Part shown: one piece after another, positions 52,402-62,987 of the stretch | Layout: each line of letters begins with the position of its first letter | How positions within the stretch are numbered: position 1 is the first letter of the stretch | NCBI RefSeq assembly: GCF_004122115.1 | Contig: NZ_SBKP01000002.1 | Location: 124,001 to 188,000, forward strand | Source: Sphingobium fluviale | GTDB lineage: Bacteria; Pseudomonadota; Alphaproteobacteria; Sphingomonadales; Sphingomonadaceae | Length of the DNA stretch: 64,000 nt | Direction of reading: 5' to 3' | Notes under the pieces: generated by a model | What the model was told of the DNA's origin: nothing | What the model saw: the letters and a program-made list of their open reading frames with translations, nothing else | The model's database searches: none | Translations under genes and position numbers: made by a program

Positions 52402-53718
52402 TCAGCCAGCTTTGGGCGTGACCAGCAGCTTGTCGATCTTGCGCCCGTCCATATCGACGACCTCGAACACCCAGCCCTGATCTTCGAAATGCTCGCCCAC
52501 TTCGGGCAGGTGCTTCAAGCGCCACAGCACATGCCCGGCCACCGTGGCATAATCGCGCTCTTCCTCCAGGCTGAGGCCGATGCGCTCGGCCAGCTGGTCC
52601 ATCGCCATCTGGCCTGAAACGAGCAGGCTGCCGTCCTCGCGCTCCACCAGATCCGGCTCGTCATAGAGGTCCGCGTCGGATGCGAAGGTGCCCGCAATGG
52701 CCGAGAGCAGGTCAGACGGGGTGACGATCCCCTCGAAATGGCCATATTCGTCATGCACCATCACCATCGGCACTTCCGAGCGCCGCAGAACCTCCAGCGC
52801 GTCCATCGCATCGACCTGATCGGGCACGACGGCGACAGTGCGCATCAGCGCTGAAACGTCTATCTTCTCGCGCTTCAAGAGGGCGGACATGATGTCGCGC
52901 GCCTGAACCACGCCGATGATCTCCTCCACGCTGCCACGCCCGACCGGCAGGCGCGTATGCGGTGTGGCGAGCAACTTGGCACGCAGCGCGCGCGCGTCGC
53001 TCGACACATCGACCCAGTCGACATCGGTGCGCGGCGTCATCACCTCGCGCACCGGTCGGTCAGCAAGGCGCACCACGCCGGAGATGATCGCGCGCTCGCT
53101 CTCCTCGATCACGCCGGATTTGCTGGCCTCGGCGACGATCAGGTGCAGCTCCTCCGCCGTGACATGCGCCTGAGACTCGCGGTTGAGCCCTAGCGCGCGG
53201 AAGATGAGGGCGGAGCATCGGTCCATCAGCCACACCAACGGCGCGGTCGCCTTCGCCAGCCACAGCATCGGCCGGGCCATGACGATGGCAATCGGCTCCG
53301 GCGCGCGCAGCGCGAACTGCTTGGGCACCAGTTCGCCGACGATCAGCGACGCGAAGGTGGTGAGGCCGATAACGAGCGCAAAGCCGACGGTTTCTGCCGT
53401 CTCCGCGCTCAGCCCCAGCATCTCCAGCCGCTCCGCCACCGGGCCGCCGAGGCTTGCGCCGGAATAAGCGCCCGCGCCGATGCCGATCATCGTGATGCCG
53501 ATCTGCACCGTGGAAAGGAACTTGCCGGGGTCTTCGGCGAGTGAGAGCGCCACCCGTGCCCCGCTCTTCCCCGCCTTTTCCGCAGCTTGCAGCCGGGGCC
53601 GCCGCGCGGAAACGATCGCCAGTTCAGACATGGCGAACAATCCGTTGAGCGCCACAAGCGCGAGAATGATGAAGACATCCGCCCAGGGAAAGGGGGTTAG
53701 GGATAATGCGTCGGTCAT
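52402..53718 (-). CDS. CorC/HlyC-family (DUF21-CBS) membrane transporter
   Basis: 438-aa protein with an N-terminal DUF21 membrane domain (DVFIILALVALNGLFAMSELAI, IGITMIGIGAGAYSG), a CBS pair (VMTPRTDVDWVDVSSDARAL to GIVTPSDLLSAIAG) and a C-terminal CorC_HlyC domain (GWVFEVVDMDGRKIDKLLV). Relatives export magnesium or cobalt; the older name hemolysin is misleading. ATG 53718 fits family length. Convergent with msrQ. Confidence 0.93.
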   Translation of the reverse strand: MTDALSLTPFPWADVFIILALVALNGLFAMSELAIVSARRPRLQAAEKAGKSGARVALSLAEDPGKFLSTVQIGITMIGIGAGAYSGASLGGPVAERLEMLGLSAETAETVGFALVIGLTTFASLIVGELVPKQFALRAPEPIAIVMARPMLWLAKATAPLVWLMDRCSALIFRALGLNRESQAHVTAEELHLIVAEASKSGVIEESERAIISGVVRLADRPVREVMTPRTDVDWVDVSSDARALRAKLLATPHTRLPVGRGSVEEIIGVVQARDIMSALLKREKIDVSALMRTVAVVPDQVDAMDALEVLRRSEVPMVMVHDEYGHFEGIVTPSDLLSAIAGTFASDADLYDEPDLVEREDGSLLVSGQMAMDQLAERIGLSLEEERDYATVAGHVLWRLKHLPEVGEHFEDQGWVFEVVDMDGRKIDKLLVTPKAG

Positions 53719-53782
53719 GGCCTGTGGCCTTATTGCCGGAACTGCGCGCAATGCACAACAGGCCGATCAGCGCTAACCGAAA

Positions 53783-54676
53783 TTACAGCCCTTCCGGCGC
53801 CTTCAGCCCCGCGCGGACGCAGGCGGCGACCAGTGTGTTGCGCAGAAGCACCGCAATGGTCATCGGGCCGACGCCGCCGGGCACGGGCGTGATCGCGCGG
53901 ACATGGCTGATTGCCTCGGCGGTGGCGACATCGCCGACGATCTTCGTCTTGCCCTCTTCCTCAGCCGCTACGCGGTTGATGCCAACGTCGATGACCACCG
54001 CGCCGGGCTTGATCCATTCGCCCTTGATCATCTCTGGCCTGCCCACGGCGGCGACGACTATGTCCGCGCGGTGGACGACGCTGGCGAGGTCGCGGGTGCG
54101 GCTGTGCGCGATGGTCACGGTGCAGCTTTCGCCGAGCAGCAATTGCGCCATTGGCTTGCCGACGATGTTCGAGCGGCCGACGACCACAGCCTCCAGCCCG
54201 GAAAGATCGCCCAGCTCGTCTTTCAGCAGCATGAGACAGCCCAATGGCGTGCAGGGCACCAGCGCGGGCAGGCCCACGGCGAGCCGCCCGCTGTTGATGA
54301 CATGAAAGCCGTCGACATCCTTGGCAGGATCGATCGCGGCGATCACCGCCTGCTCATCGAGATGCTTCGGCAGCGGCAGTTGCACGAGGATGCCATCGAC
54401 GCGCGGATCTCCGTTCAGCTCCTCGATCAGCTCCAGCAATTCATCCTGCGATATACTGGCCGGGCGGCGGAACTCGAAGCTTTCCATGCCGACCTCGACC
54501 GTCATCTTGCCCTTGGAGCGGACATAGACGGCGCTGGCCGGATCTTCACCCACCAGCACCACCGCAAGGCCCGGCTTGCGCCCAGTTTTTGCAACAAAAT
54601 CAATAATATGATCTGTAAGTTGTACCCGCAGCCCTGCCGCGAATCCCTTGCCGTCTATCAGCTTGCCGATGGTCAT
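53783..54676 (-). CDS. folD: Methylenetetrahydrofolate dehydrogenase/cyclohydrolase
   Basis: 297-aa bifunctional enzyme interconverting methylene-, methenyl- and formyl-tetrahydrofolate. The catalytic Lys lies in [54 protein letters not shown] and the C-terminal [16 protein letters not shown] are all diagnostic. It overlaps the DUF167 gene by 4 bases, forming the leftward unit YggT-DUF167-folD. Confidence 0.97.
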   Translation of the reverse strand: MTIGKLIDGKGFAAGLRVQLTDHIIDFVAKTGRKPGLAVVLVGEDPASAVYVRSKGKMTVEVGMESFEFRRPASISQDELLELIEELNGDPRVDGILVQLPLPKHLDEQAVIAAIDPAKDVDGFHVINSGRLAVGLPALVPCTPLGCLMLLKDELGDLSGLEAVVVGRSNIVGKPMAQLLLGESCTVTIAHSRTRDLASVVHRADIVVAAVGRPEMIKGEWIKPGAVVIDVGINRVAAEEEGKTKIVGDVATAEAISHVRAITPVPGGVGPMTIAVLLRNTLVAACVRAGLKAPEGL

Positions 54677-54993
54677 TGTTCTGGGTCCAGTTTCTGCAAA
54701 ATTGCGCCCGCTTCATGGGCGTGGTCGATGAGGCGGATGCGCTTTAGCCGGTTGGTGTCTCCCGACTCAAGCACGATGTCTCTTGCGGCAATGCCGAGCC
54801 GCTCCGCAATGCTCTGGATCAAAGCCTTGTTGACCTTGCCCCTTTCCGGCACCGCGCGAACGCTGATCTGGAGCCAGACCGCGCCCTTCTCATCCCGCCA
54901 TGTGCCGCCGATCTGCTCCTTCGCAGCTTTCGGCGTCAGGCGGATGGCGAGGAGGAGGTCGTCTCCATCAGCGCGCAAGAAACCGGCGCTCAC
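54673..54993 (-). CDS. DUF167 (YggU) family protein
   Basis: 106-aa protein of unknown function. [30 protein letters not shown] and the terminal [13 protein letters not shown] are the family signature. It lies between YggT and folD, an order also found elsewhere in proteobacteria. Confidence 0.92.
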   Translation of the reverse strand: MSAGFLRADGDDLLLAIRLTPKAAKEQIGGTWRDEKGAVWLQISVRAVPERGKVNKALIQSIAERLGIAARDIVLESGDTNRLKRIRLIDHAHEAGAILQKLDPEQ

Positions 54994-55000
54994 CGCCGGA

Positions 55001-55291
55001 TCACATCATTGAAGAGTACAGGCCTGGCAAAATCGTCTGCAAGATGATGATGATGAGCAGCACCACCATCGGCGAGAGGTCAAGCGCGCCGAGATCCGGC
55101 ATCACTTTGCGAATCGGGCGATAAATGGGCTGGGTCAGCCGGTCGAGCGCGATCCAGATGGAGCGCACCACTTCATTCTGCGTGTTGATGACATTGAATG
55201 CGATCAGCCAGCTCATGATCGCCTGCACGATGATGATCCACCACAGCACGTTCAAGAGAATCATGATGATCTGAAACAGAGCGAGGACCAT
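55001..55291 (-). CDS. YggT-family inner membrane protein
   Basis: 96-aa protein with two membrane helices (FQIIMILLNVLWWIIIVQAIM and SPMVVLLIIIILQTILPGLY) joined by the conserved loop RLTQPIYRPIRKVMPDLGALDLSP. Family members are linked to osmotic tolerance and to cell-envelope or division functions. First gene of the leftward unit ending in folD. Confidence 0.94.
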   Translation of the reverse strand: MVLALFQIIMILLNVLWWIIIVQAIMSWLIAFNVINTQNEVVRSIWIALDRLTQPIYRPIRKVMPDLGALDLSPMVVLLIIIILQTILPGLYSSMM

Positions 55292-55368
55292 ATTAACTCC
55301 CTGAAGCTTGCAGCAAGCCTTAGCCCAGCCGGTTCATCCGGCACAAGCGCGGAAATTTCGGATCAAAC

Positions 55369-56274
55369 TTACCCCCGCACCAGCGTGCCCGCGCCGCGCC
55401 GGGTGAAAATCTCCAGCAGCATCGCGTGCGGCACCCGCCCGTCGAGGATCACGGCGGCGTCCACCCCGGCCTCGACCGCGTGAACGCAGGTATCGAGCTT
55501 GGGGATCATCCCGCCGGTGATCGTGCCGTCGCTTTGCAACGCGCGGATGCGCGCGGGGTTAAGATCGGTCATCAACTCGCCCTGTTTGTCGAGCACGCCG
55601 GGAACGTCCGTCAGCAGGAAAAAGCGCTTGGCCTTCAGCTCCGCCGCGATCGCCCCCGCCATCGTATCGGCATTGACGTTGTAGGTGTGCCCGTCTGCGC
55701 CAATGCCCACTGGCGCGACCACGGGGATGATGCCATCGCGGCACAGCGTATCGAGTATACGGCGATCCACCTGCACCGGATCTCCGACGAAGCCGAGGTC
55801 GACATGCCGCTCTATACCGCTGTTGGGGTCTGCCTCGCGCTTGCCGCCAACCTTCTCGCACAGCACCAGCCCGCCATCCTTGCCGGAAATGCCGACAGCG
55901 CGGCCACCGGCCTGCGCGATCCAGCCGACAATCTCCTTGTTGATGGAACCGGCAAGCACCATCTCGGCAATCTGCGCCGTCTCCGCATCCGTCACGCGCA
56001 GGCCGCCGACGAACTGCGATTCGACGCCAAGGCGCTTCAGCATCGCGCCGATCTGCGGCCCGCCGCCATGCACGACGACGACATTGATGCCGACCGCCTT
56101 CATCAGCACCACGTCCTCGGCGAAATCGCGCGCGGCTTCGGGGTCGCCCATTGCGTGGCCGCCATATTTCACCACAAAGGTCTCGCCGGTATAGCGCTGG
56201 ATATAGGGCAGCGCCTCGACAAGCGTTTCGGCCTTGGCGAGCAGGGCGGGTTCGGGGGCGTGTTTGTTGCTCAT
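55369..56274 (-). CDS. argB: Acetylglutamate kinase
   Basis: 301-aa amino-acid kinase for the second step of arginine synthesis. Key blocks: [54 protein letters not shown], and [19 protein letters not shown]. The N-terminal helix ([12 protein letters not shown]) is the kind involved in arginine feedback inhibition of hexameric enzymes. Monocistronic by spacing. Confidence 0.97.
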   Translation of the reverse strand: MSNKHAPEPALLAKAETLVEALPYIQRYTGETFVVKYGGHAMGDPEAARDFAEDVVLMKAVGINVVVVHGGGPQIGAMLKRLGVESQFVGGLRVTDAETAQIAEMVLAGSINKEIVGWIAQAGGRAVGISGKDGGLVLCEKVGGKREADPNSGIERHVDLGFVGDPVQVDRRILDTLCRDGIIPVVAPVGIGADGHTYNVNADTMAGAIAAELKAKRFFLLTDVPGVLDKQGELMTDLNPARIRALQSDGTITGGMIPKLDTCVHAVEAGVDAAVILDGRVPHAMLLEIFTRRGAGTLVRG

Positions 56275-56320
56275 GGCTGCGCCCCCTAGCGAGTTTTTTG
56301 CCAGACGAAAAGGACGCTCT

Positions 56321-56722
56321 TCAGAACAGCAATGTCTGCGGATCGGGCATCGCCGCGCGCTGTTGCGCCTTCACGAGCGAGAGCACGGTGCGGATCAGCA
56401 TCCAGATGCAGGTGATCGTCATGATCACGAACCCGATCAGGATGATGAGCGTGAGCGCGCCCAGCACACATCCGGCCAGCCCGAACCAGAAGGTGCGGAT
56501 GAGATAGGTGTAATGCGTCGCCTCCCACGGCTCATGCGGCTCGGCCTTCCAGACATAGGCGAGAACAAGGCCGATCAGCCCGCTGACGCCGGTGAGCAGC
56601 GAACCGGCATAGAGCAGGCCGATGATCGTCGGGCGGTTGAAGTCAAAGCCTCCGACTGGCGTTGCGGGTGGCGGACCAGCGGGTTGAGGCGGCAGTGGGG
56701 TGCCTTGGTCGGTGTCGCTCAT
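56321..56722 (-). CDS. DUF4870-like membrane protein
   Basis: 133-aa protein with a Pro-rich cytoplasmic start and three hydrophobic segments ([58 protein letters not shown]). [23 protein letters not shown] between helices is the characteristic loop. Function unknown; no operon partner is close enough to suggest one. Confidence 0.82.
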   Translation of the reverse strand: MSDTDQGTPLPPQPAGPPPATPVGGFDFNRPTIIGLLYAGSLLTGVSGLIGLVLAYVWKAEPHEPWEATHYTYLIRTFWFGLAGCVLGALTLIILIGFVIMTITCIWMLIRTVLSLVKAQQRAAMPDPQTLLF

Positions 56723-56805
56723 GATGCGTTCCCTCTCCAGAAAGACAGGAGCGCATCATGCAGCATTTTTACAAGGGAACAAGCCGGTAATTACACGCAG
56801 CCCGC

Positions 56806-57675
56806 TCAGAAGCTCGGCACTGGCTCCGGCCCGGAATAATCGTAAAATCCCTTGCCGGTCTTGCGCCCCAGCCAGCCCGCCTCCACCAGCTTGGTGAGGA
56901 CCGGCGCGGGGCGGTATTTCGGGTCTCCGAAATCCTTGAGATAGACGTGCAGCACATTGAGGCACACATCGAGGCCCACCATGTCCGCCAGCGTCAGTGG
57001 GCCCATCGGGTGGCCAAGGCCCAGCTTGCAGGCCGCGTCGATATCCGGAATCGAGGCCAGCCGCTCGCCCGCGGCAAAGCATGCCTCGTTGATGAGGGGG
57101 AGCAAGATGCGGTTGACGACAAAGCCGGGGCTGTCCGCCGCGACGACGACCTGCTTGCCCACTTTCTCTCCATAAGCCTTTGCGCGCTCGGTCGTTGCCG
57201 GTGCCGTGGCGAGGCCGTTGATCAGCTCTACCAGCGCCATCAGCGGCACGGGCGAGAAAAAGTGGATGCCGATGAAACGCGCGGGATCGGCGGCGTAGCT
57301 TGCCAGCCGGGTGATCGAGATAGAGGAGGTGTTGGAGGCGAGGATCGCGTCGGGCGCCAGCACCTTGCCCACCGCCTCGAATATCTTGGCCTTGATCTCC
57401 TCGCGCTCGGTCGCCGCCTCGATGATGATCTCCGCCGCGCTCATCGGCGCATAATCGGCCACCGGCTCGATACGGGCGAGCAGGGCGTCGAGATCGGCCT
57501 GCGTCATCTTGCCCTTCTCGACCTGCTTGCCCAGAATCTTGGCGATGCCATCCTTGCCGGCCTGCGCGCGGGCGAGGTCAATGTCAGACAGGAGCACATG
57601 GTAGCCCACCTGTGCGCTCACCTGCGCGATGCCTGAGCCCATCAGCCCTGCGCCGATCACCCCGATTGTGCCCAT
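56806..57675 (-). CDS. 3-hydroxybutyryl-CoA dehydrogenase
   Basis: 289-aa NAD(P)-dependent dehydrogenase of 3-hydroxyacyl-CoA, acting in beta-oxidation or polyhydroxybutyrate/butyrate routes. The Rossmann motif is [17 protein letters not shown]. The catalytic His/Glu region is [20 protein letters not shown]. The C-terminal domain contains [18 protein letters not shown] and [18 protein letters not shown]. It forms a loose leftward group with the cobalamin adenosyltransferase gene. Confidence 0.95.
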   Translation of the reverse strand: MGTIGVIGAGLMGSGIAQVSAQVGYHVLLSDIDLARAQAGKDGIAKILGKQVEKGKMTQADLDALLARIEPVADYAPMSAAEIIIEAATEREEIKAKIFEAVGKVLAPDAILASNTSSISITRLASYAADPARFIGIHFFSPVPLMALVELINGLATAPATTERAKAYGEKVGKQVVVAADSPGFVVNRILLPLINEACFAAGERLASIPDIDAACKLGLGHPMGPLTLADMVGLDVCLNVLHVYLKDFGDPKYRPAPVLTKLVEAGWLGRKTGKGFYDYSGPEPVPSF

Positions 57676-57764
57676 GTCTTTCCCTTTCCGTAAGCGTAAA
57701 CTTGCTGCGCGGCTCTATGCTGCCTCTGGCTCGATTCCGCAATGCAAAAAAACGGTCGCGTCGA

Positions 57765-58346
57765 TCAGCGCGAGGCGCCGGGCACCCATTTGATGTCGCC
57801 TTGCCCGCCCAGTGCGGCGGAGGCGTTTACATGCCGCGCCAGCACGAACAACAGATCTGACAGGCGGTTGAGATAGGTGCGCGCTGGCGCATTGATCGTG
57901 CGCGTTTCAGCGGCGGCGACCACGCTGCGCTCCGCCCGGCGGGTGATCGCGCGGGCGAGATGCACCGCCGCCGCTGCTGCTGAGCCACCGGGCAATATGA
58001 AGCTGTCTAGCGCGGGCAGCGCCTCGTTCAAACGGTCGATCTCCTGCTCCAGCCGCTCCGGCTGCGCGGGCGTGATCCGCAGCGCCCATTCCGGGTCCGC
58101 GCCGTCTGTCACCGGCGTCGCGAGGTCTGCGCCAAGATCGAACAGGTCGTTCTGGATGCGCCGCAACAGCGCGGCCTCGTCGCACTGCCCCAGCGCGGCG
58201 ACCGCCATGCCGATCGCGCTGTTCGCCTCGTCGACATCGCCCACCGCCTGCATCAGCGCATCATGCTTGGCCACGCGCGAGCCATCGACCAGCCCGGTGG
58301 TGCCGTCGTCACCCGTGCGGGTGTAGATCTTGTTGAGCTTGACCAT
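57765..58346 (-). CDS. PduO-type corrinoid adenosyltransferase
   Basis: 193-aa enzyme that makes adenosylcobalamin from cob(I)alamin and ATP. The ATP-binding start is IYTRTGDDGTTGLVDGSRV. VGDVDEANSAIGMA and the helical signature RRAERSVVAAAE, YLNRLSDLLFVLARHVN are typical. Suggests use of B12-dependent enzymes, although none is in the window. It lies 17 bases after a small membrane-protein gene. Confidence 0.95.
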   Translation of the reverse strand: MVKLNKIYTRTGDDGTTGLVDGSRVAKHDALMQAVGDVDEANSAIGMAVAALGQCDEAALLRRIQNDLFDLGADLATPVTDGADPEWALRITPAQPERLEQEIDRLNEALPALDSFILPGGSAAAAAVHLARAITRRAERSVVAAAETRTINAPARTYLNRLSDLLFVLARHVNASAALGGQGDIKWVPGASR

Positions 58347-58363
58347 GATTGGCAGGCGGGCCG

Positions 58364-58594
58364 TTAATGCCCGCGCATCATCAGCAACAGCGCGATGATC
58401 AGCACTGCCAGCGCCTGAAACATGATGCGGCCCATCATTGCCTTGTTCTGCTTGAGGCCAGACGCGCTGGGGCCGCTTTCGCCCGATTTCAGCTCTGCCT
58501 CGGTCGTCTTCAAAAAGGTGACGATGCCCTTGACGAGCATGAACAGGGTCGCGCCCATGGCGGCGACGAGGAGCAGGATGAGGAAAGTGTTCAT
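58364..58594 (-). CDS. HIG1-domain twin transmembrane protein
   Basis: 76-aa protein with two membrane helices (FLILLLVAAMGATLFMLVKGI and MFQALAVLIIALLLMM) separated by a polar loop (SASGLKQNKAMMGRIM). The pattern fits HIG_1_N proteins, related to respiratory supercomplex factors of mitochondria. Function in bacteria is not defined. It precedes the adenosyltransferase gene on the same strand. Confidence 0.85.
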   Translation of the reverse strand: MNTFLILLLVAAMGATLFMLVKGIVTFLKTTEAELKSGESGPSASGLKQNKAMMGRIMFQALAVLIIALLLMMRGH

Positions 58595-58603
58595 GCGACG
58601 ACT

Positions 58604-59503
58604 TTAGGCGCTAAGCAGGCGGATGCCAACCGGAAAGCGTTCTGCACGCAGGTCTTCGCGCAGGTGGGCGGGGTTGACGCCCTGTTCGCGCAAATCCGCG
58701 AGGGCTATGCCGCCGGTGCGCTTGGCGAGGCGCTTGCCCTGCGCATCCGCCAGCAGCAGATGATGTCGATAGAGCGGGCTTGGCAGGCCGAGCAGCGCCT
58801 GCAACAGCCGATGAATATCTGTCGCGCTAAGGAGGTCATCGCCGCGCAGCACATGGGTGATGCCCATTTCGGCATCGTCAACTGTAGCGGCGAGGTGATA
58901 GCTGGTCGGCGCATCCTTGCGGGCGAGGATGACATCGCCTGCGCGCTCCGGGTGCGCGGTGATAGTGCCGCGATCCATATCCTGCCAACTTAGCGGCCCG
59001 GCGCGCGCCACTGCCCGCGCCATATCCAGCCGCCAGCAGTGCGGCTCATGCGCATCGATCCGCTCCGCTCGTTCCTGATCGGACAGTAAGCGGCACGTGC
59101 CGGGATAAAGCGGACCGCCGGACCCATGCGGGGCGGAGCCGCTGGCCGCAATCTCCGCTGCGATTTCCGCACGGGTACAGAAGCAGGGATAAACGAGGCC
59201 ATCCGCCTTCAGCCGATCCAGCGCGGCGTCATAGAGTGCCAGCCGGGCGGACTGGAACATGACTTCACCGTCCCACTCCACCCCAAGCCAGCGCAGATCC
59301 TCTATGATCCCCGCCACATGCTCCGGGCGGGAGCGAACGCCATCGATATCCTCGATCCGCAGGCGCAGCACCCCGCCGCCCGTCCGCGCCATATCCATTG
59401 CCATCAGCGCCGACCAGGCATGGCCGATGTGCAGCCTGCCCGTCGGGCTGGGCGCAAAGCGGGTGACGACTGGCCGCACAATATGCTGTATGTCGGCGCT
59501 CAT
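58604..59503 (-). CDS. gluQRS: tRNA glutamyl-Q(34) synthetase
   Basis: Class I synthetase paralogue that attaches glutamate to queuosine in the anticodon of tRNA-Asp; 299 aa from ATG 59503 (GTG 59509 possible). The HIGH motif is APSPTGRLHIGHAWSAL. The zinc-binding site includes CFCTRAE with Tyr/Cys ligands further on (LYPGTCR). The KMSKS equivalent is QGKRLAKRTGG. There is no anticodon-binding domain, as expected. queF, for the queuosine precursor, is 3.5 kb away. Confidence 0.93.
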   Translation of the reverse strand: MSADIQHIVRPVVTRFAPSPTGRLHIGHAWSALMAMDMARTGGGVLRLRIEDIDGVRSRPEHVAGIIEDLRWLGVEWDGEVMFQSARLALYDAALDRLKADGLVYPCFCTRAEIAAEIAASGSAPHGSGGPLYPGTCRLLSDQERAERIDAHEPHCWRLDMARAVARAGPLSWQDMDRGTITAHPERAGDVILARKDAPTSYHLAATVDDAEMGITHVLRGDDLLSATDIHRLLQALLGLPSPLYRHHLLLADAQGKRLAKRTGGIALADLREQGVNPAHLREDLRAERFPVGIRLLSA

Positions 59504-59604
59504 CGTCACACAGACTCTTGACGGGAGGATAGGGTTAATGCTGTCATGGCGCTGTCATGCTTATCGGCGATGAGCGGGGCGCAACAAGGGGGTAGTGAGC
59601 ATTT

Positions 59605-60186
59605 ATGTATCATCCCGACCTGATACGACCGGAAGAACACTGGAACGTGGAGCGTTGCCCGGCGCTGGTGCTGAACGCGGATTATACCCCATTGAGCTAT
59701 TATCCGCTCAGCCTGTGGCCGTGGCAGACCGCGATCAAGGCGGTTTTCCTGGACCGGGTGGATATCGTCTCCAGCTATGAGCGTGAGGTACATTCGCCCA
59801 GCCTGCAGATGAAAATCCCCTCGGTGATCGCGCTCAAGCAATATGTGCGCCCGTCCGCCTATCCCGCCTTCACCCGTTTCAACCTGTTCCTGCGCGACAA
59901 GTTTCAGTGCCAATATTGCGGCAGTTTGAAAGACCTGACCTTCGATCATGTCGTGCCGCGCCGCGCGGGCGGGCGCACCACGTGGGAGAATGTCGCCACC
60001 GCCTGCTCGCCCTGCAACCTCAAGAAAGGCGGGCGGACGCCCAAGGAGGCGCATATGAGCCTGCATGTGCAGCCCATCCGCCCGACGACATGGCAGCTGC
60101 AGGAGCATGGCCGCGCCTTTCCGCCCGGCCACCTGCACGAGAGCTGGCATGACTGGCTCTATTGGGATGTCGAGCTGCAGCCTTAA
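59605..60186 (+). CDS. HNH endonuclease family protein
   Basis: 193-aa protein with a C-terminal HNH domain. Zinc Cys pairs are CQYCG and CSPCN. The nuclease core is [20 protein letters not shown], where Asp-His and Asn are catalytic. The N-terminal [21 protein letters not shown] is the conserved lead of a housekeeping HNH family widespread in bacteria. Role uncertain; probably not a homing enzyme. It lies ahead of murA. Confidence 0.92.
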   Translation: MYHPDLIRPEEHWNVERCPALVLNADYTPLSYYPLSLWPWQTAIKAVFLDRVDIVSSYEREVHSPSLQMKIPSVIALKQYVRPSAYPAFTRFNLFLRDKFQCQYCGSLKDLTFDHVVPRRAGGRTTWENVATACSPCNLKKGGRTPKEAHMSLHVQPIRPTTWQLQEHGRAFPPGHLHESWHDWLYWDVELQP

Positions 60187-60227
60187 CCATACTTGCGCGG
60201 CGCGCATTAGGCTTTAATAGCCACCAG

Positions 60228-61511
60228 ATGGATCGCATTATCATTCGCGGCGGAAACCGCCTTTCCGGCCGCCTCCCCATCTCTGGCGCGAAAAATTCCG
60301 CCCTTGCCCTGCTGCCGTGCGCGCTGCTGACCGACGAGCCGGTGACGCTGCGCAACTTGCCGCGGCTTGCGGATGTGGACAGCTTCGGTCATCTGCTGAA
60401 CCAGCTTGGTGCGAGCACGATGATAGAGGGTGCGCGGCCGGAGGATTTCGGCCGGGTGATGACGATGCGCGCCGGGCGGATCACCTCGACAGAGGCGCCC
60501 TATGACATCGTGCGCAAGATGCGCGCGTCGATCCTTGTGCTGGGGCCGCTGCTGGCGCGCGCAGGCGAGGCCACCGTCTCGCTTCCAGGCGGATGTGCGA
60601 TCGGCAACCGGCCGATCGACCTTCATCTGAAGGCGCTGGAGGCCTTTGGCGCGCATATCGAGCTGGCGGCGGGCTATGTGAAGGCATCCGCGCCCGATGG
60701 CGGCCTGCCCGGCGGCAAATATGTGTTCCCGGTCGTCTCTGTCGGTGCGACGGAAAACGCGTTGATGGCCGCGAGCACGGCGAGCGGGGTCTGCATCCTT
60801 GAAAACGCCGCGCGCGAGCCGGAAATCACGGACCTGTGCCGCATGCTGGTCGCCATGGGTGCGGAGATAGAGGGCATCGGCACGGACCGGCTGGTCATCC
60901 ACGGCAAGCCCCGCCTGCACGGCGCGACCTATGCCGTGATGCCGGACCGGATCGAGGCGGGCAGCTATGCCTGCGCGGCGGCGATCACCGGGGGCGATGT
61001 AGAGCTGGTTGGCGCGCATGCGGATGATATGCAGGCAGTGCTGACCGCGCTGCGCGATTGCGGCGTGCATGTGGAGGCGGAGCGCAACTCGATCCGCGTG
61101 GCTGCGGAAGGGCGGCTGTTGCCGCTCACCCTCTCGACCGCGCCGTTCCCCGCCTTCCCGACCGACATGCAGGCGCAGTTCATGGCGATGCTGACACTGG
61201 CGGACGGCGCGAGCGTGCTGACCGAAACGATCTTCGAGAACCGCTATATGCACGTGCCGGAGCTGGCGCGCATGGGGGCGGACATTTCCGTCAATGGCCG
61301 CACTGCAGTCGTGCGTGGCGTGGAAAAGCTGACCGGCGCGCCGGTGATGGCGACCGATCTGCGCGCCTCGATGAGCCTCATCCTCGCAGGGCTGGCGGCG
61401 GAGGGCGAAACGCAGGTCAACCGCGTCTATCACCTTGATCGCGGCTATGAGCGGCTGGAGGAGAAACTCCAGGCCGTCGGCGCGGATATAGAACGCGCCA
61501 GCGACGGCTGA
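60228..61511 (+). CDS. murA: UDP-N-acetylglucosamine 1-carboxyvinyltransferase
   Basis: First committed enzyme of peptidoglycan synthesis, 427 aa. Lys22 in [11 protein letters not shown] binds substrate. Cys123 in [15 protein letters not shown] is the catalytic residue attacked by fosfomycin, so the enzyme is of the sensitive Cys type. [12 protein letters not shown] and [16 protein letters not shown] are further signatures. Separated from the HNH gene by 41 bases. Confidence 0.97.
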   Translation: MDRIIIRGGNRLSGRLPISGAKNSALALLPCALLTDEPVTLRNLPRLADVDSFGHLLNQLGASTMIEGARPEDFGRVMTMRAGRITSTEAPYDIVRKMRASILVLGPLLARAGEATVSLPGGCAIGNRPIDLHLKALEAFGAHIELAAGYVKASAPDGGLPGGKYVFPVVSVGATENALMAASTASGVCILENAAREPEITDLCRMLVAMGAEIEGIGTDRLVIHGKPRLHGATYAVMPDRIEAGSYACAAAITGGDVELVGAHADDMQAVLTALRDCGVHVEAERNSIRVAAEGRLLPLTLSTAPFPAFPTDMQAQFMAMLTLADGASVLTETIFENRYMHVPELARMGADISVNGRTAVVRGVEKLTGAPVMATDLRASMSLILAGLAAEGETQVNRVYHLDRGYERLEEKLQAVGADIERASDG

Positions 61512-61527
61512 ACAGTCTTACGCGGGG

Positions 61528-61719
61528 TCAATCCTCGTCCAGCTGATCCGCTGTCAGCCTGTCGCTCTTGGTTTTTTCGATGCGTTCGGCGCGGTCGGCC
61601 ATCTGCTCCCATGCGGTGGCGGAGCGCATGCACCGCTCGCGCACATTATCGAGCGGGGTTGATAGCGCGTCGTTACGCGCCTGATTGGCCTGTGTTCTGC
61701 AAAATGCGGCATATTTCAT
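61528..61719 (-). CDS. Small conserved-looking hypothetical protein
   Basis: 63-aa charged helical protein (KYAAFCRTQANQARNDAL, VRERCMRSATAWEQMADRAE, KSDRLTADQLDED) from ATG 61719. No signal peptide or membrane segment. Possible small regulator or structural protein; I do not recognise it. It lies between murA (convergent) and the cold-shock gene. Confidence 0.6.
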   Translation of the reverse strand: MKYAAFCRTQANQARNDALSTPLDNVRERCMRSATAWEQMADRAERIEKTKSDRLTADQLDED

Positions 61720-61784
61720 ACCGGGGCCTTTCCGGCAGGTGGGGGTGAGGGCGCCACCCCATTGGATAGCGCCCATCCCAGAAA

Positions 61785-61991
61785 TCAGGCTGTCTGGATA
61801 TTGACGGCAGATTGCTTGCCGCGCTTGTCCAGCTCCAGCTCATAGGTGATGCGCTGATCCTTATCGAGCGTGCGAAGCCCGGCGCGCTCTACGGCGGAGA
61901 TGTGGACAAAAGCGTCGTTTCCGCCATCTTCGGGCGCAATGAAGCCATAGCCCTTGTCGGTATTGAAAAATTTAACGGTGCCAGTAGGCAT
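61785..61991 (-). CDS. Cold-shock-domain protein
   Basis: 68-aa RNA-binding protein with a single cold-shock domain: MPTGTVKFFNTDKGYGFIAP holds RNP1, DAFVHISAVERAGL holds RNP2. ATG 61991 follows AAGGA. Acts as an RNA chaperone. Its approximately 115-base 5' region to the next gene could carry a leader, but no clear structure was found. Confidence 0.96.
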   Translation of the reverse strand: MPTGTVKFFNTDKGYGFIAPEDGGNDAFVHISAVERAGLRTLDKDQRITYELELDKRGKQSAVNIQTA

Positions 61992-62106
61992 GGGTAGTTC
62001 CTTAGTATGTACCGCCGCCAGATGGCGAGCGGTGTAGGCCGGGCCGGGAAACGAGTATGACCGAAACGCCGCCCGACCCGGCCAGCGCATCCGAAAGCGG
62101 AGGGCG

Positions 62107-62310
62107 TTACCGATAGGGTAGCGGCGCACGTCTCATATACAGGCCGGATCGTGTGACCGGCCCCAGAATAAGGTTCTTCTTCATGCGGATGCGCAGGCTG
62201 GCCGCGCCATCGCTGTTGTTCAGCACCACGCGCGTGCCGCCGGATTGCAGCGGCTCTATCACCGAAATGCCAATTGCATGCTTGTCGCAGCAATCGATCA
62301 CAACCTGCAT
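62107..62310 (-). CDS. Conserved-looking hypothetical protein
   Basis: 67 aa if started at ATG 62310 (MQVVIDCCDKHAIG); a TTG start at 62400 would add 30 residues. VIEPLQSGGTRVVLNNSDGAA and a basic end (IRMKKNLILGPVTRSGLYMRR). It has no known domain that I can name. The composition looks coding, but neither start has a convincing ribosome site. Confidence 0.5.
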   Translation of the reverse strand: MQVVIDCCDKHAIGISVIEPLQSGGTRVVLNNSDGAASLRIRMKKNLILGPVTRSGLYMRRAPLPYR

Positions 62311-62531
62311 ATTGGCATCAATATGAACGGCCCGGCTCAAAGGATGGAAGCCATGCTGGTTGGCAGGGCCAAAGGACGCGCCTCTTGCGTCATGATACAA
62401 ACAACCATCTTACACTCCCATCGGCAAGCGGGAGCGCATTGGTCTCTCAGTTACGGCGAATGCTTGCGGGCCATTTTCGCGGCAATATTCCCTTTATAGC
62501 AGAGATTGCACACGCTGTCGCGGCTTATATT

Positions 62532-62687
62532 TCAGGGCGTATCCGGGGCGGCAGGCGGCAGCTCGGCAGACGCGCCGGGATCGGTCGCCTGCTGGTTCAA
62601 TTCACGATCCTGCGTCTTCCTGCGGCGCAGATTGGCGCGCAACTGCTCTGCCAGCCTCTTTTTACGATTTGTTTCCGTTTCCGCCAT
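62532..62687 (-). CDS. Small basic protein
   Basis: 51 aa from ATG 62687. MAETETNRKKRLAEQLRANLRRRKTQ is a strongly basic helix; the rest is Pro/Ala-rich. Such short basic proteins are frequent in sphingomonads, with unknown role, perhaps nucleic-acid binding. Confidence 0.5.
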   Translation of the reverse strand: MAETETNRKKRLAEQLRANLRRRKTQDRELNQQATDPGASAELPPAAPDTP

Positions 62688-62805
62688 AGTGCGGCTTAAC
62701 CAAAAAGAGCGGCGCGGCTCAAGCCTTGCTTGACTTTTTGTGTGGAGCAAGGCCATAGGCCCGGCTCCGGCGGGTTTGTCTTCATCCCCTGCCTACAGGA
62801 CGGAT

Positions 62806-62880
<75 letters not shown>

Positions 62881-62987
62881 TCATTTATCCTTCCTGAGCG
62901 TGGCGACCCATGCGATGTGGGCGAGAGATCAGGCCTGTGCTGCTGTTCATGCGGACCGAAGCAACATCGCCCCTTGTGCATCCATGC

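Noticed and set aside
59605..60186. Homing endonuclease or restriction enzyme
   Set aside because: The conserved N-terminal [12 protein letters not shown] segment and housekeeping context mark a widespread chromosomal HNH family, with no intron, intein or methylase nearby.
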